Positions 27,010 through 38,967 of a DNA stretch of 64,000 nucleotides are shown piece after piece (the first letter of the stretch is position 1; each line of letters opens with the position of its first letter). This DNA is from Streptomyces sp. NRRL S-31. GTDB taxonomy: Bacteria; Actinomycetota; Actinomycetes; Streptomycetales; Streptomycetaceae. The stretch covers positions 124,001 through 188,000 of the forward strand of contig NZ_JOCB01000001.1 of NCBI RefSeq assembly GCF_000718775.1. Direction: 5' to 3'. The notes under the pieces are model-generated. The model worked only from the letters and a program-made list of their open reading frames with translations. It did no database searches and was not told the origin of the DNA. The position numbers and the translations under genes are program-made.

Positions 27010-28032
27010 TTACTTGATCTTGTTGCCCGCCGAGCGCAGGTGCTGCGTGGCCTCGACGACGCGCGCGGCCATGCTCGCCTCGGCCAGCTTGCCCCACGTG
27101 CGCGGGTCGTAGGCCTTCTTGTTGCCGACCTCGCCGTCGACCTTCAGGACGCCGTCGTAGTTCTGGAACATGTGCGCGGCGACCGGACGGGTGAAGGCGT
27201 ACTGGGTGTCCGTGTCGAGGTTCATCTTCACCACGCCGTTCTCCAGCGCGGTCTGGATCTCCTGCTCGGTGGAGCCGGAGCCGCCGTGGAAGACGAAGTC
27301 GAACGGGGACGCCTTGCCGAACCGGGCGGCGACGCCGTCGTTCAGCTCCTTCAGCAGGTCGGGGCGGAGCACGACGTTGCCCGGCTTGTACACGCCGTGC
27401 ACGTTGCCGAAGGAGGCGGCCAGCAGGTAGCGGCCCTTCTCGCCCAGGCCCAGCGCCTCGGCGGTGCGGATCGCGTCGTCGACGGTGGTGTACAGCTCGT
27501 CGTTGATCTCGTGCGAGACGCCGTCCTCCTCACCGCCGGTGGGGGTGATCTCCACCTCCAGGATGATCCGGGCGGCGCGGGCCTGCTCCAGCAGTTCCTC
27601 CGCGATCCGGAGGTTGTCGGCCAGGGTCTCGGCGGAGCCGTCCCACATGTGCGACTGGAACAGCGGGGCGAGACCGGCGTCGACGCGCTTCTTCGACAGC
27701 GCGATCAGCGGACGGACGTACCCGTCGAGCTTGTCCTTCGGGCAGTGGTCGGTGTGCAGCGCGATGTTGACCGGGTACTTCTCGGCGATGATGTGCGCGA
27801 ACTCGGCGAGCGCGACCGCGCCGGTCACCATGTCCTTGCTGTACTGGCCGCCGAGGAACTCGGCACCACCGGTCGAGATCTGGACGATGCCGTCGCTCTC
27901 CGCCTCCGCGAAGCCGCGCAGGGCGGCGTTCAGGGTCTGCGAGGAGGTGACGTTGATGGCCGGGTAGGCGAACTTGCCTGCCTTCGCCCGGTCGAGCATC
28001 TCGTTGTAGACCTCGGGGGTTGCGATGGGCAT
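27010..28032 (-). CDS. fba: Class II fructose-bisphosphate aldolase
   Basis: The 340-residue zinc enzyme interconverts fructose 1,6-bisphosphate with dihydroxyacetone phosphate and glyceraldehyde 3-phosphate. Zinc and catalytic residues lie in ALHTDHCPKDKLDGYV, ASFGNVHGVYKPGN and FVFHGGSGSTEQEI; VKMNLDTDTQYAFTRPVA is also diagnostic. Length matches the long class II group. It is flanked by pyrE upstream on the same strand (143 bases apart). Confidence 0.97.
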   Translation of the reverse strand: MPIATPEVYNEMLDRAKAGKFAYPAINVTSSQTLNAALRGFAEAESDGIVQISTGGAEFLGGQYSKDMVTGAVALAEFAHIIAEKYPVNIALHTDHCPKDKLDGYVRPLIALSKKRVDAGLAPLFQSHMWDGSAETLADNLRIAEELLEQARAARIILEVEITPTGGEEDGVSHEINDELYTTVDDAIRTAEALGLGEKGRYLLAASFGNVHGVYKPGNVVLRPDLLKELNDGVAARFGKASPFDFVFHGGSGSTEQEIQTALENGVVKMNLDTDTQYAFTRPVAAHMFQNYDGVLKVDGEVGNKKAYDPRTWGKLAEASMAARVVEATQHLRSAGNKIK

Positions 28033-28175
28033 CTGTCCGCTCCTTGAGTTGCGGGTTGGCGTTCTGCGTTACGGCCCTGACCTAGACCTGAGGGTGCGAC
28101 GTCATCGTCGGCCCCATCTTCCCAGAAGGGAACCGATGGTCCACGTGCCGGTCAAGTCCAGGTCAATGCGCGTCG

Positions 28176-28748
28176 TCAGTCCAGACCCAGTTCATCCTTC
28201 GAGAAGGCGAAACGGTACGGAACGCCCGCGCCGGCCTCGATCTTCTCGGCGGCGCCCGTCGCCCGGTCCACGATGGTCGCCACGGCGACCACCTCGGCAC
28301 CGGCCTCGCGCACGGCCTCCACGGCGGTCAGCGGGGAACCGCCGGTGGTGGAGGTGTCCTCGACCACCAGGACCCGGCGGCCCGCGATGTCCGGGCCCTC
28401 GACGCGCCGCTGCATCCCGTGCGCCTTGGCGGCCTTGCGGACGACGAACGCGTCCAGCCGCCGCCCGCGCGCGGCGGCGGCGTGCAGCATGGCGGCGGCG
28501 ACCGGGTCGGCGCCCATGGTGAGCCCGCCGACCGCGTCGAACTCCAGGTCGGCGGTGAGGTCCAGCAGCACCTGGCCGACCAGCGGGGCGGCCTCGCCGT
28601 CGAGGGTGACGCGGCGCAGGTCGATGTAGTAGTCGGCCTCCAGCCCCGAGGAGAGGGTCACCTTGCCGTGCACCACGGCCTTGTCCTTGATCTGCCGCAG
28701 CAGTGCGCCACGGGTGCCTGCCGGCATTGCTTCGTCGACGTCCGTCAT
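28176..28748 (-). CDS. pyrE: Orotate phosphoribosyltransferase
   Basis: The 190-residue enzyme makes orotidine 5'-phosphate from orotate and PRPP. The PRPP loop is RVLVVEDTSTTGGSPLTAVE, and the substrate region includes SGLEADYYIDLRRVTLDG and GGLTMGADPVAAAML. Length is typical for the short actinobacterial form. It is followed on the same strand by fba, and preceded by the epimerase gene with a 10-base gap, so these may share a transcript. Confidence 0.95.
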   Translation of the reverse strand: MTDVDEAMPAGTRGALLRQIKDKAVVHGKVTLSSGLEADYYIDLRRVTLDGEAAPLVGQVLLDLTADLEFDAVGGLTMGADPVAAAMLHAAAARGRRLDAFVVRKAAKAHGMQRRVEGPDIAGRRVLVVEDTSTTGGSPLTAVEAVREAGAEVVAVATIVDRATGAAEKIEAGAGVPYRFAFSKDELGLD

Positions 28749-28758
28749 GCCGACCAGC

Positions 28759-29547
28759 TTAGAGCCGGCGCCAGCGCCAGGTGGTGCTCGCCTCCAGCGG
28801 GTCCAGCGGGGTGACCAGGCGCGGAAGGGTGTTCAGGCCGTTGGGCGGCCCGGTCTGCGGCTCGACGCAGACCGCCTCGGCCTGCTCGTCGTAGACCACC
28901 ACCCACTCCTCGCGGCTGGTCACCTTCAGCTCCAGCAGCTCCGGCCAGGTGAGGGTGACGTCGACGCCGCCGGGCATGCCGAAGCAGTCGTCCCAGGGGC
29001 CCGGCAGCGGGTCGATCCGGTTGCCGGTGGGCAGGTGGTCGGCGCCGCGCTCCTCCTGCCAGGCGGGCGCGAAGTCCAGCCGGACGTCCCGGCCGCCGAG
29101 GTTGCGCAGGAACCAGGGGTGCCAGCCGAGCTGCGCCGGGAAGGAGTCGTCGTACGTCTCCACGGACATCGTCAGCGTCAGGTGGTCCTCGGCGAGCGCG
29201 ACGCTCTGCGTGACGCGGCCGGGGTGCGGCCAGGGGTCGGTCAGCTCGCGGGTGATCACCGCCTCGTCCTCCGTGACCCGCGCGGTGCGCCAGGCGCCGT
29301 CGCGCCCGGTGCCGTGGATGGCGTGCGGCGGGGAGTTGAGCGGCATCTGGCGGACGGTGCCGCCGTCCAGGAAGCGGCCGTCGCGGATGCGGCCGCACCA
29401 GGGCACCATCGGGAAGCAGCCGTAGCGCTCGCCCTGCCGCAGCAGCTCGACGCCGCCGATCCGCAGCCCGCCGATCCGGCCGCCGTTGCCGGGCCGTACG
29501 GTCACTTCCGCGTCGCCCGCGGTCAGCGTGATGTCTTCGTTGCTCAC
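28759..29547 (-). CDS. Aldose 1-epimerase family protein
   Basis: The 262-residue galactose-mutarotase-like protein has the usual catalytic pattern: MVPWCGRIRDGRF, PPHAIHGTGRDGAW with one His, LGWHPWFLRNLGGRDV with the second His, and the C-terminal Glu in VCVEPQTGPPNGLN. Substrate could be glucose, galactose or a hexose 6-phosphate. The GTG at 29547 (VSNEDITLTAG) is the start. It ends 10 bases before pyrE. Confidence 0.85.
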   Translation of the reverse strand: MSNEDITLTAGDAEVTVRPGNGGRIGGLRIGGVELLRQGERYGCFPMVPWCGRIRDGRFLDGGTVRQMPLNSPPHAIHGTGRDGAWRTARVTEDEAVITRELTDPWPHPGRVTQSVALAEDHLTLTMSVETYDDSFPAQLGWHPWFLRNLGGRDVRLDFAPAWQEERGADHLPTGNRIDPLPGPWDDCFGMPGGVDVTLTWPELLELKVTSREEWVVVYDEQAEAVCVEPQTGPPNGLNTLPRLVTPLDPLEASTTWRWRRL

Positions 29548-29594
29548 GGGACCGAACCCTACTGGGGCGTTCGGCCGGGCGCGCGGGACGCCGC

Positions 29595-30443
29595 TCAGCG
29601 CCGTTTGCGCAGGGCGCGGGTGACCACGATCGCCGAGGCGACGGCGAGCGCCGCGGCGGGGGCCGCCCAGCGCAGGGCCTGGTTGCCGGCGACGCCCTGC
29701 GGGGCCGGTACGGGGGCGTACCGCCCGCGCGGCGGGGCGTGGTCGACCTCCTCGGCGCTGCGGCCGATCATCGTGCGGCGCGCGTGCGCGGCCTCGGCGG
29801 GCGGCTCGCCCGTGTCGGTGAAGTCCCCGGGAAGCCGGTCGGGGCGGTCGGCGTCGCGGCCGTCGGTACCGGTGCCGAGGTCGTCGTCCGTGTCCGGGGC
29901 CAGGGAGGACGGGGGGACGTCGGTGTCGAAGACGGAGGGCCGGGACGCCGGGTCCTGCGGGGCGGAGTCCTGGGGGGAGGCGGGGTGTTCGGGCGCGGAG
30001 CCGGCCTCCGCCCGGGGTTCGCGGCCCTCTGCCGCCAGGGCCTCCAGGGAGCGGTCCAGCAGCCTGGCCGCCGTCGAGGCCACCGCCTCCGCCGGCAGTT
30101 CGGCGATCCGGCCGTCCGCGCCGGCCGTGCCCTCGACCGTGACCGTGCAGCCGCCGTCGGTGTCCGCCGTCCGCAGGGTCAGGGCGAGCCGGACCGTGCC
30201 GGTGCCGCGCGCCTCGGCGGCCTCGCCCTCGACGGCGAACGTGCCGTCCTGCCGGGGCGTCACCCGCAGCGCCCCCCGGTAGGTGACGGAGTGTCCGCCG
30301 ACGCGCAGCTTCAGCCGGCCGGCGACGAGTTCGGCACCGGCGTCCTGCTGTAGCCCGGGGATCGCCCGGGCGACGCGCGCGGGGTCGGCCAGCGCGGCGG
30401 CGAGCCTCTCGGCGGGGACCGGGACGAAGACCTGGTGCTCCAT
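29595..30443 (-). CDS. SRPBCC/CoxG-like protein with C-terminal membrane anchor
   Basis: The 282-residue protein has an N-terminal SRPBCC domain of CoxG type (MEHQVFVPVPAERLAAALAD, ARAIPGLQQD, YRGALRVTPRQDGTFAVEGE), an acidic disordered middle (about 150-240) and one C-terminal transmembrane helix followed by RALRKRR. CoxG helps anchor CO dehydrogenase at the membrane, but no cox genes are near, so the role here is unknown. The ATG at 30443 is chosen from the domain start. Confidence 0.8.
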   Translation of the reverse strand: MEHQVFVPVPAERLAAALADPARVARAIPGLQQDAGAELVAGRLKLRVGGHSVTYRGALRVTPRQDGTFAVEGEAAEARGTGTVRLALTLRTADTDGGCTVTVEGTAGADGRIAELPAEAVASTAARLLDRSLEALAAEGREPRAEAGSAPEHPASPQDSAPQDPASRPSVFDTDVPPSSLAPDTDDDLGTGTDGRDADRPDRLPGDFTDTGEPPAEAAHARRTMIGRSAEEVDHAPPRGRYAPVPAPQGVAGNQALRWAAPAAALAVASAIVVTRALRKRR

Positions 30444-30587
30444 GTCGGTGGAGCCTACCCAGTCGGGGCCGGAACGCACCCTGCCGTGCCGGGGGCTCCG
30501 CGCCGGACCTCCGTACGACCGCCCGTCCGCCGGCCGGGGCGTCCCCACCGTCCGAACCGGCCGGCCGGGGCGGGGGCCCAAGCCGCC

Positions 30588-32219
30588 TCAGTAGCGCGGA
30601 CGCGCCAGCGTCGACGCCCGCAACCCGTCGATCCGCGTCCGCTCCGCCGCCCTCGCGTCCGCCGCCAGGTCCGCCCGGGTCAGCGTGCGCGGACGCGGGG
30701 CGCCCAGCCGCAGCGGTGGGGCGTCGCGGCCCGGGGCGGCCAGCAGGAAGCCCCAGTCGCCCGGCGCGCGGCCGGCACCGGCCGGGGAGCCGGAGCCGGG
30801 GCCGGGCACCCGGTAGGGGGAGACGGCGAAGCCGGCCGTGCGGAGGGTCGCGGCGACCGTCCAGAAGGCACGGGGGCGGCCGGTGACGGGGCCGGCGTGC
30901 ACCACCAGCCGGCCGTGCGCGGTCAGCGCCCGGCGGACCAGGCCGTAGAACTCCCGGGAGTACAGCTTGGTGCCGTCGGCGGTGCCGGGGCCCGGGAGGT
31001 CGGAGACCACCACGTCGTACGCCGGTGCGCGCACCGTCCGCAGCCAGGCGAGCGCGTCGGCGGTGGCGACGCGCACCCGCGGGTCGGCGAAGGCGTGGCC
31101 GTTGGCGGCGGACAGTCCCGGGTCGCGGCGGGCCAGCCGGACCAGGCCCGGGTCGCGTTCGACGACGTCGACCCGGCGCACCCCGCGGTGGCGCAGCACC
31201 TCCCGGACGGCGAGCCCGTCGCCGCCGCCGAGGACCAGGACGCGCGGGTGCGGACCGGCCAGGGCCGGGGCGACCAGCGCCTCCGGGTAGCGGCGTCCGT
31301 CCGGGCCGCCGACACGGAGGCGGCCGTCGAGGAAGAGGCCGAGGGGCCGCCCGTGGGTGCCCCCGGCCAGGACGACCTCCTGGACGCCGGTCCGCACGGC
31401 CACCCGGACGTCGTCGCCGTACACGGCGTGCCGGGCGGCCCGTTCGAAGTCGTCGGCGAGGGCGGCGGCGGAGCCGAGGACACCGAGGACGGCGAGAGTG
31501 GTGAGCAGGAGCGTCCAGCGGGCGCGGCGGGTGAGGTCGCGGCGGAAGAGGCCGAGGACCAGGGCGCCGCCCGCGACGACGTTGACCGTGCCGGTCAGCA
31601 GCGCCCCGGTCAGCTGGCCCAGGAACGGCAGCAGGAGGAAGGGGAAGGCGAGGCCGCCGACCAGGGCGCCCACGTAGTCCGCGGCGAACAGGTCGGCCAC
31701 CGCGCCGCCGGCGTCCTGCCGCCGGATGCGCTGGATCAGCTCCATCAGCAGCGGCACCTCGGCGCCGATGAGCAGGCCGATGGCGAGGGCGAAGGTGACC
31801 AGGAGACAGCGGGGACCGTAGGCCCACGCGCCGCCCCAGCCGGCGGTCCAGGCGAACACGGCGTACAGCACCATGGCGCTGCATCCGCCGGTCAGCGCGA
31901 GGGCCGACTCGACCGCGCCGAAGCCGGTCGCCGCACGCCGGCGCAGCCGCTTGGCCCCGAGGGAGCCGATGCCCATGGCGAACACCATCACGGACAGCAC
32001 CACGGACGCCTGGGTGACCGGGTCGCCGATCAAGTAGGAGGCGAACGCGACGAGTTCGAGTTCGTACACGAGTCCGCAGGCCGCGCAGACGAAGCCGCAC
32101 ACGAGGACCAGGAACCGCCCGGTGCCGGGCCGGACGGGCAGCCGTGCGGGGCCGGTACGGGCGGAGCCGGTCCGGACGGGCGGGGCACCCGGGGGCGCGG
32201 GGGCGTACGGTTCGATCAC
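30588..32219 (-). CDS. Membrane-fused spermidine synthase-like protein
   Basis: The 543-residue protein joins about seven N-terminal transmembrane segments (residues 35-250) to a SpeE-like aminopropyltransferase domain. The latter shows [18 protein letters not shown] for cofactor binding, [15 protein letters not shown] and [20 protein letters not shown]. Fused forms are common in actinobacteria, but polyamine synthesis by them is not established. The GTG at 32219 is the start. Confidence 0.85.
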   Translation of the reverse strand: MIEPYAPAPPGAPPVRTGSARTGPARLPVRPGTGRFLVLVCGFVCAACGLVYELELVAFASYLIGDPVTQASVVLSVMVFAMGIGSLGAKRLRRRAATGFGAVESALALTGGCSAMVLYAVFAWTAGWGGAWAYGPRCLLVTFALAIGLLIGAEVPLLMELIQRIRRQDAGGAVADLFAADYVGALVGGLAFPFLLLPFLGQLTGALLTGTVNVVAGGALVLGLFRRDLTRRARWTLLLTTLAVLGVLGSAAALADDFERAARHAVYGDDVRVAVRTGVQEVVLAGGTHGRPLGLFLDGRLRVGGPDGRRYPEALVAPALAGPHPRVLVLGGGDGLAVREVLRHRGVRRVDVVERDPGLVRLARRDPGLSAANGHAFADPRVRVATADALAWLRTVRAPAYDVVVSDLPGPGTADGTKLYSREFYGLVRRALTAHGRLVVHAGPVTGRPRAFWTVAATLRTAGFAVSPYRVPGPGSGSPAGAGRAPGDWGFLLAAPGRDAPPLRLGAPRPRTLTRADLAADARAAERTRIDGLRASTLARPRY

Positions 32220-32298
32220 GTTGCGACGTTACGTCACCGACGCGCCACGCTTCGTCACCCACACGCGTGGATCCGGGGGCGCTCGGCGCACGACGGGT

Positions 32299-32841
32299 TT
32301 ATGTCGCCGCCGAGTGTCCGGTCCGCCGCGCCGCCCGGCTCCGCGCCCCGACCCGGGTCCAGGTGGCCACCAGCTGCCCGTCCTGCGGGTAGGCGTGCCA
32401 GGTGCGCCAGTGCACCTGGCCCTCCCCCTGCTGGGCGAGCATCGCGGTGAAGGCGTGCGGGCTGCCGGGGAAGACGCCGGCGAGGCCGTGCGGATGGTCG
32501 GAGACGAGGGCCAGCAGCTCCTGGGCGCGGCCCGCGAACGAGCCGGGGGTGAGCACCTCGACCCGGGCGGCGAACTCGTACTCCCAGTCGTCGATCCGCT
32601 TGGCGACGCCCAGCGGCAGCGGGGTGCTGGAGCCGGGGATGCACGCGACCGTCTCCGAGCAGATGCCCCGCCGCTCGTCGAGGAGCACTTGGTGGGACGC
32701 GCCGAGCAGCCTCAACTGGAGTTTGGCGCCGGTCAGTTCGAGGTCGAGGCTGGCCAGGGCGGGCAGCGGTTCGCGGCCCAGGGCCCAGGCGAGGTCGGCA
32801 GCGCGCGTATCGGTGTAGGTGGTGTTCAGGGTCGTGAGCAT
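32299..32841 (-). CDS. DUF2617 family protein
   Basis: The 180-residue cytoplasmic protein is a DUF2617 member: MLTTLNTTYTDTRAADLAWA, LQLRLLGASHQVLL, PGSPHAFTAMLAQ and the final HWRTWHAYPQDGQLVATWTR. Function unknown. It stands 80 bases from the spermidine synthase-like gene on the same strand. Confidence 0.8.
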   Translation of the reverse strand: MLTTLNTTYTDTRAADLAWALGREPLPALASLDLELTGAKLQLRLLGASHQVLLDERRGICSETVACIPGSSTPLPLGVAKRIDDWEYEFAARVEVLTPGSFAGRAQELLALVSDHPHGLAGVFPGSPHAFTAMLAQQGEGQVHWRTWHAYPQDGQLVATWTRVGARSRAARRTGHSAAT

Positions 32842-33147
32842 GGATCGGCTCCGCTAACACGCAAGGAGGGGGAGATCGACGACGTCGGCCCGGCCGGCCC
32901 GGCCTGAGTGGCGAGTCGGGGGGCGTCCGAGGGGCTGCGTCGGCGTTCTAGAGAGAACCACGAACAGGGGCGCCGTCACAGCGTTTTTACCCAAGTTCAT
33001 AGGGGTTTCCATCCCCTAGGGGGCTCCTCAGCTCAACTGTTCAACCATGGCGTACGCCGGGCGCGGGTCCGGATACGCCGAGCGCCCGCCGGAGGTGCCG
33101 CCCGGCGGGCGCTCGATCGGGTGCGGAACCCACGCTCGATTCCCGTG
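32842..33147. other. Intergenic region with a strong terminator
   Basis: No gene is visible in 306 bases. It holds the promoter area of the DUF2617 gene, a small inverted repeat (AGGGG/CCCCT near 33001-33018) and the terminator at 33079-33115. Confidence 0.7.
33079..33115 (-). terminator. Intrinsic terminator after the His/Cys-rich gene
   Basis: A perfect 13-bp stem (CGAGCGCCCGCCG at 33079-33091 with 33103-33115), 11-base loop, 33 bases downstream of the stop. Confidence 0.75.
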
Positions 33148-33510
33148 TCAGTTGCCCCCGCCGCATCCGCCCCCGCCGCCGCACGACGAACCCCCGCCAC
33201 AGGACGACCCCCCGCCGCAGGAGGAGCTTCCGCCGCAGGAGTGACCCCCGCCGCAGGAGTGGCCTCCGTGATGCCCGCCGTGGTGGCCTCCGTGGTGCCC
33301 GCCCCCCGACGAACCGGAGTCGCCGCCACCGGCCCACCAGCTGCTCGATCCCGCCGATCCCGCCGAGGACGCCGACGACGCCGACCAGCGCCGCGCCCGG
33401 CTCCGTCCGCCGCCCTTGCCGAGCGACACCCGGTTCCGCCGGTTCCGGCGGGCCTGGGCCGCCGTGACCAGAACCACCGCGATCATCGCCAGGATGATGC
33501 CCTCGATCAT
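33148..33510 (-). CDS. Small membrane protein with His/Cys/Gly-rich C-terminus
   Basis: The 120-residue protein has one N-terminal membrane segment (MIEGIILAMIAVVLVTAA), a basic stretch (RRNRRNR, KGGGRSRARR), a Ser-rich linker and a low-complexity tail. The tail contains GGHHGG-type repeats, GGHSCGG twice, and then a run of S/GCGGG units, giving about 7 Cys and 9 His in 50 residues. Metal binding is plausible but unproven. The ATG at 33510 has GGAGG ten bases upstream. It is flanked by a terminator and a divergent aminotransferase gene. Confidence 0.75.
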   Translation of the reverse strand: MIEGIILAMIAVVLVTAAQARRNRRNRVSLGKGGGRSRARRWSASSASSAGSAGSSSWWAGGGDSGSSGGGHHGGHHGGHHGGHSCGGGHSCGGSSSCGGGSSCGGGSSCGGGGGCGGGN

Positions 33511-33661
33511 GGCGTCACCCTCCTTCCGTCTCCCCCGAAGCGGCCCCCCGTGGGCGCCTCGCCGTGTCACCGCTCACGCGCGGTGCCGGGGGGATGCCCG
33601 GCCGCCGCGGCGGGCAAAGCGGAGTTGAGGAACTCCAGAGCTTGAGCGCAGGATGACCGGC

Positions 33662-34837
33662 ATGACCTCCAGCGCACGTCCTCACCTCAACCGCCGGCTC
33701 GCCGAGTTCGGGACGACGATCTTCGCCGAGATGTCGGCGCTCGCCGTGGCGACCGGGTCGATCAACCTGGGGCAGGGCTTCCCCGACACCGACGGCCCCG
33801 AGGAGATCCGGGAGGCCGCCGTCCGGGCGCTGCGCGACGGGCGCGGCAACCAGTACCCGCCGGGCCCCGGCGTCCCGGAACTGCGCACCGCGGTCGCCGC
33901 GCACCAGGAGCGCCACTACGGCCTGTCCTACGACCCCGACACCGAGGTGCTGGTCACGGCGGGCGCGACGGAGGCGATCGCGGCGGCGCTGCTGGCACTG
34001 GTCGAGCCGGGGGACGAGGTGGTGGCGCTGGAGCCGTACTACGACTCGTACGCGGCGAGCATCGCGATGGCGGGCGGGCGCCGGGTGCCGGTGACCCTGC
34101 GGCCGCACGAGGGCGGCTTCCGCCTGGACCTGGACGAGCTGCGCGCCGCCGTCACCGACCGCACCCGGCTGCTGCTGGTCAACACCCCGCACAACCCCAC
34201 CGGCACGGTCCTCGACCGCGCGGAGCTGGCCGCGATCGCCGCGCTGGCGGTGGAGCGGGACCTGCTGGTGGTGACCGACGAGGTGTACGAGCACCTGGTC
34301 TTCGACGGCGCCCGGCACCTGCCGCTCGCCACCTTCCCGGGGATGCGCGAGCGCACGGTGAGCATCGGCTCGGCGGGGAAGACCTTCTCCTTCACGGGCT
34401 GGAAGGTCGGCTGGGTGACCGGGACGCCGGAGCTGGTCGGCGCGGTGCGCTCGGTGAAGCAGTTCCTGACGTACGTCGCCTCGGGGCCCTTCCAGTACGC
34501 GGTCGCCGAGGCGCTCGCCCTGCCCGACTCCTACTTCGAGGAGTTCCGCCGGGGCATGCTCGCCCGCCGGGACATCCTCGCGGAGGGGCTCACGGCGGCG
34601 GGCTTCGAGGTGTTCCGGCCGGCCGGCACGTACTTCATCACGACCGACATCCGTCCCCTCGGCGAGACGGACGGTCTCGCCTTCTGCCGCGCCCTGCCCG
34701 AGCGGGCGGGCGTGGTCGCCGTCCCGAACTCCGTCTTCTACGACGACCGCGAGGCGGGGGCGCCGTTCGTGCGGTTCGCCTTCTGCAAGCGGCAGGAGGT
34801 GCTGCGGGAGGCGGCGGACCGGCTGCGGGGCATGTGA
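33662..34837 (+). CDS. Class I/II PLP-dependent aminotransferase
   Basis: The 391-residue protein resembles bacterial DapC/aspartate aminotransferase-type enzymes: INLGQGFPDTDGP, NQYPPGPGVPELR, VTAGATEAIAAALLAL, NTPHNPTGTVLDR, and the PLP Lys in GSAGKTFSFTGWKVGWV. It may make N-succinyl-diaminopimelate (Lys route) or handle other amino acids. ATG 33662 is preferred because AGG precedes it by nine bases; an earlier ATG lies at 33653. Confidence 0.88.
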   Translation: MTSSARPHLNRRLAEFGTTIFAEMSALAVATGSINLGQGFPDTDGPEEIREAAVRALRDGRGNQYPPGPGVPELRTAVAAHQERHYGLSYDPDTEVLVTAGATEAIAAALLALVEPGDEVVALEPYYDSYAASIAMAGGRRVPVTLRPHEGGFRLDLDELRAAVTDRTRLLLVNTPHNPTGTVLDRAELAAIAALAVERDLLVVTDEVYEHLVFDGARHLPLATFPGMRERTVSIGSAGKTFSFTGWKVGWVTGTPELVGAVRSVKQFLTYVASGPFQYAVAEALALPDSYFEEFRRGMLARRDILAEGLTAAGFEVFRPAGTYFITTDIRPLGETDGLAFCRALPERAGVVAVPNSVFYDDREAGAPFVRFAFCKRQEVLREAADRLRGM

Positions 34838-34882
34838 GGCCCCGGTCCGGGGGCACCGCCCCCGGACCCGGACGCCGCGCGC

Positions 34883-35413
34883 CTACTCGCCGTCGTCCTC
34901 GGGCTTCTCCGTGCCGTCGACCTCCTGCTCCAGGCCGAGCAGCTCCACCAGCCACTTGTCGAACTCGATCGCGGCCCGCACCCAGCTGACCGTGGAGGAG
35001 ACGAAGTGGTTGATGTCGACGCCCGTGCCGATCAGCATCTGGGCCTCGCCGATCAGGCGGACGGTGCCGTCGTCGTGGGTGTGGGTGTACACCTTCGGCC
35101 ACAGCGTGCGGCGGTTCCAGTCGTCGATGGCCTCCAGGAGCTGGGGCTTCTCCTCGATCTGGTGGGGGCGGTCGAAGAAGGTACGGACCGAGAAGATCTG
35201 CTGTTCGTCCTCACCCCGGAACATGAAGTAGGTGCGGAACTGCTCCCACGGCGCGGCGAGGTCACCCTCCTCGTCGACGACGTACTTCAGTTCCATCTGG
35301 TCGAGAAGCTGCTTCACCAGGTCCTGATCCGGGAGGACGGGGCCCGCCGGTCCCTGGGGCTGCGGTTCGGGCTGGCCCCCGAAGTTCGGAATCGAGGACG
35401 GGTCGATGCTCAC
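34883..35413 (-). CDS. YbjN domain protein
   Basis: The 176-residue acidic cytoplasmic protein contains a YbjN-type chaperone-like domain (KYVVDEEGDLAAPWEQFRTY, LLEAIDDWNRRTLWPKVYTH, GVDINHFVSSTVSWV). Function is not established. The GTG at 35413 (VSIDPSSIPNFGG) is chosen. It is convergent with the aminotransferase gene. Confidence 0.85.
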   Translation of the reverse strand: MSIDPSSIPNFGGQPEPQPQGPAGPVLPDQDLVKQLLDQMELKYVVDEEGDLAAPWEQFRTYFMFRGEDEQQIFSVRTFFDRPHQIEEKPQLLEAIDDWNRRTLWPKVYTHTHDDGTVRLIGEAQMLIGTGVDINHFVSSTVSWVRAAIEFDKWLVELLGLEQEVDGTEKPEDDGE

Positions 35414-35555
35414 CGTGTTTTTCCCTTCATGCGGATGCCGCCATCCTCCCCCATGCGGGGAGGGGGGTGGCAACCCCCGACCCGCCGCTCGGCCCCGAGC
35501 CGGCACCCGTTCCGGCGACCGGGTGCGGTGCCCGCCGGTCCGCGCCCCGGGCCGG

Positions 35556-35610
35556 AGCTGCTTCGTGCGGCTTCGCGCTGCTTCGTTCGGCTTGGTGCGG
35601 CTTGGTGCGG
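35556..35610. repeat. Imperfect ~10-bp repeats upstream of YbjN gene
   Basis: The stretch between YbjN and clpB holds about five degenerate units of the form GCGGCTTCGT/GCGGCTTGGT. The 277-base spacer carries no other recognisable gene. Confidence 0.5.
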
Positions 35611-35690
35611 ATCAGCCCGGTCCGCGCCGCGTCGTCGGACCACCCGCCCCCGCCGCACGCCCTCGGGGCGCCGGCGGGGGCGGCCGGGGA

Positions 35691-38288
<2,598 letters not shown>

Positions 38289-38346
38289 GGTGTCCGTTCT
38301 CCTCCTCGTCGACCTCGCGACTGCTGACTTAGTCAGCGTACACAAA

Positions 38347-38367
38347 GTTGAGTCTATTCCACTCAAG
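38347..38367 (-). promoter_or_regulatory. HAIR operator (HspR binding site) of clpB
   Basis: GTTGAGT-N7-ACTCAAG matches the HspR-associated inverted repeat CTTGAGT-N7-ACTCAAG except for one terminal base. It lies 59 bases upstream of the clpB start. Its TTGAGT may also serve as the -35 region on the minus strand. Confidence 0.9.
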
Positions 38368-38414
38368 GTGTCGTCACGGTTTCCCGGGGAGCACTTCGGG
38401 GCTAGGTTGCGCGC

Positions 38415-38828
38415 ATGACGAGGCACTCCGTGGATCCGGCTTCCCCCGACGAGCCGTACCTCGCCTTCTGGCGCGAGCGGCATCTGTGCACACTGACGAC
38501 CCTGCGCCCGGACGGCAGCCCGCACGTGGTGCCGGTGGGGGTCACGTACGACGCCGGCGCCCGGCTGGCCCGCGTCATCACCAGCGGCACGAGCGCGAAG
38601 GCCCGGCACGTGCGCGCGGCCGGGCCCGAGGGCGCCCGGGTCGCGGTCTGCCAGGTGGACGGCCGGCGCTGGGCCACGCTGGAGGGACGGGCGCGGGTGC
38701 GCGCCGAACCGGAGCGGGTGGCGGAGGCGGAGCGGCGCTACGCCGAGCGCTACGAACGGGCGCCCCGCCTGAATCCGGCCCGTGTGGTGATCGAGATCGA
38801 GGTCGACCGGGCCCTGGGGCACGGGTGA
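38415..38828 (+). CDS. PPOX-type F420-dependent oxidoreductase
   Basis: The 137-residue protein has the split-barrel flavin/F420 fold: [61 protein letters not shown] and [10 protein letters not shown]. This matches the small F420-dependent PPOX group in actinobacteria. The substrate is unknown. It is divergent from clpB and convergent with the Rieske-like gene; a 17-bp hairpin separates them. Confidence 0.85.
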   Translation: MTRHSVDPASPDEPYLAFWRERHLCTLTTLRPDGSPHVVPVGVTYDAGARLARVITSGTSAKARHVRAAGPEGARVAVCQVDGRRWATLEGRARVRAEPERVAEAERRYAERYERAPRLNPARVVIEIEVDRALGHG

Positions 38829-38883
38829 ACAGTTTCAGCCACCGTGGAAGCGCGCCCATACCGGGAAATGTCCCCGTAAAACG

Positions 38884-38924
38884 GCAGCGGCGTCACCGTG
38901 TTCAGGTCACGGTGACGCCGCTGC
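38884..38924. terminator. Strong bidirectional terminator
   Basis: GCAGCGGCGTCACCGTG at 38884-38900 pairs perfectly over 17 bp with 38908-38924 (7-base loop) between the convergent PPOX and Rieske-like genes. Confidence 0.85.
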
Positions 38925-38967
38925 GGGGGGAAGCACCTGAGCGATCTGTTACGACGGGGGAATCGCG

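Noticed and set aside
28759..32262. Single 1167-residue frame spanning the aldose-epimerase region
   Set aside because: Only the part from GTG 29547 resembles a protein family. The rest lies in the wrong frame of the CoxG-like and spermidine synthase-like genes.
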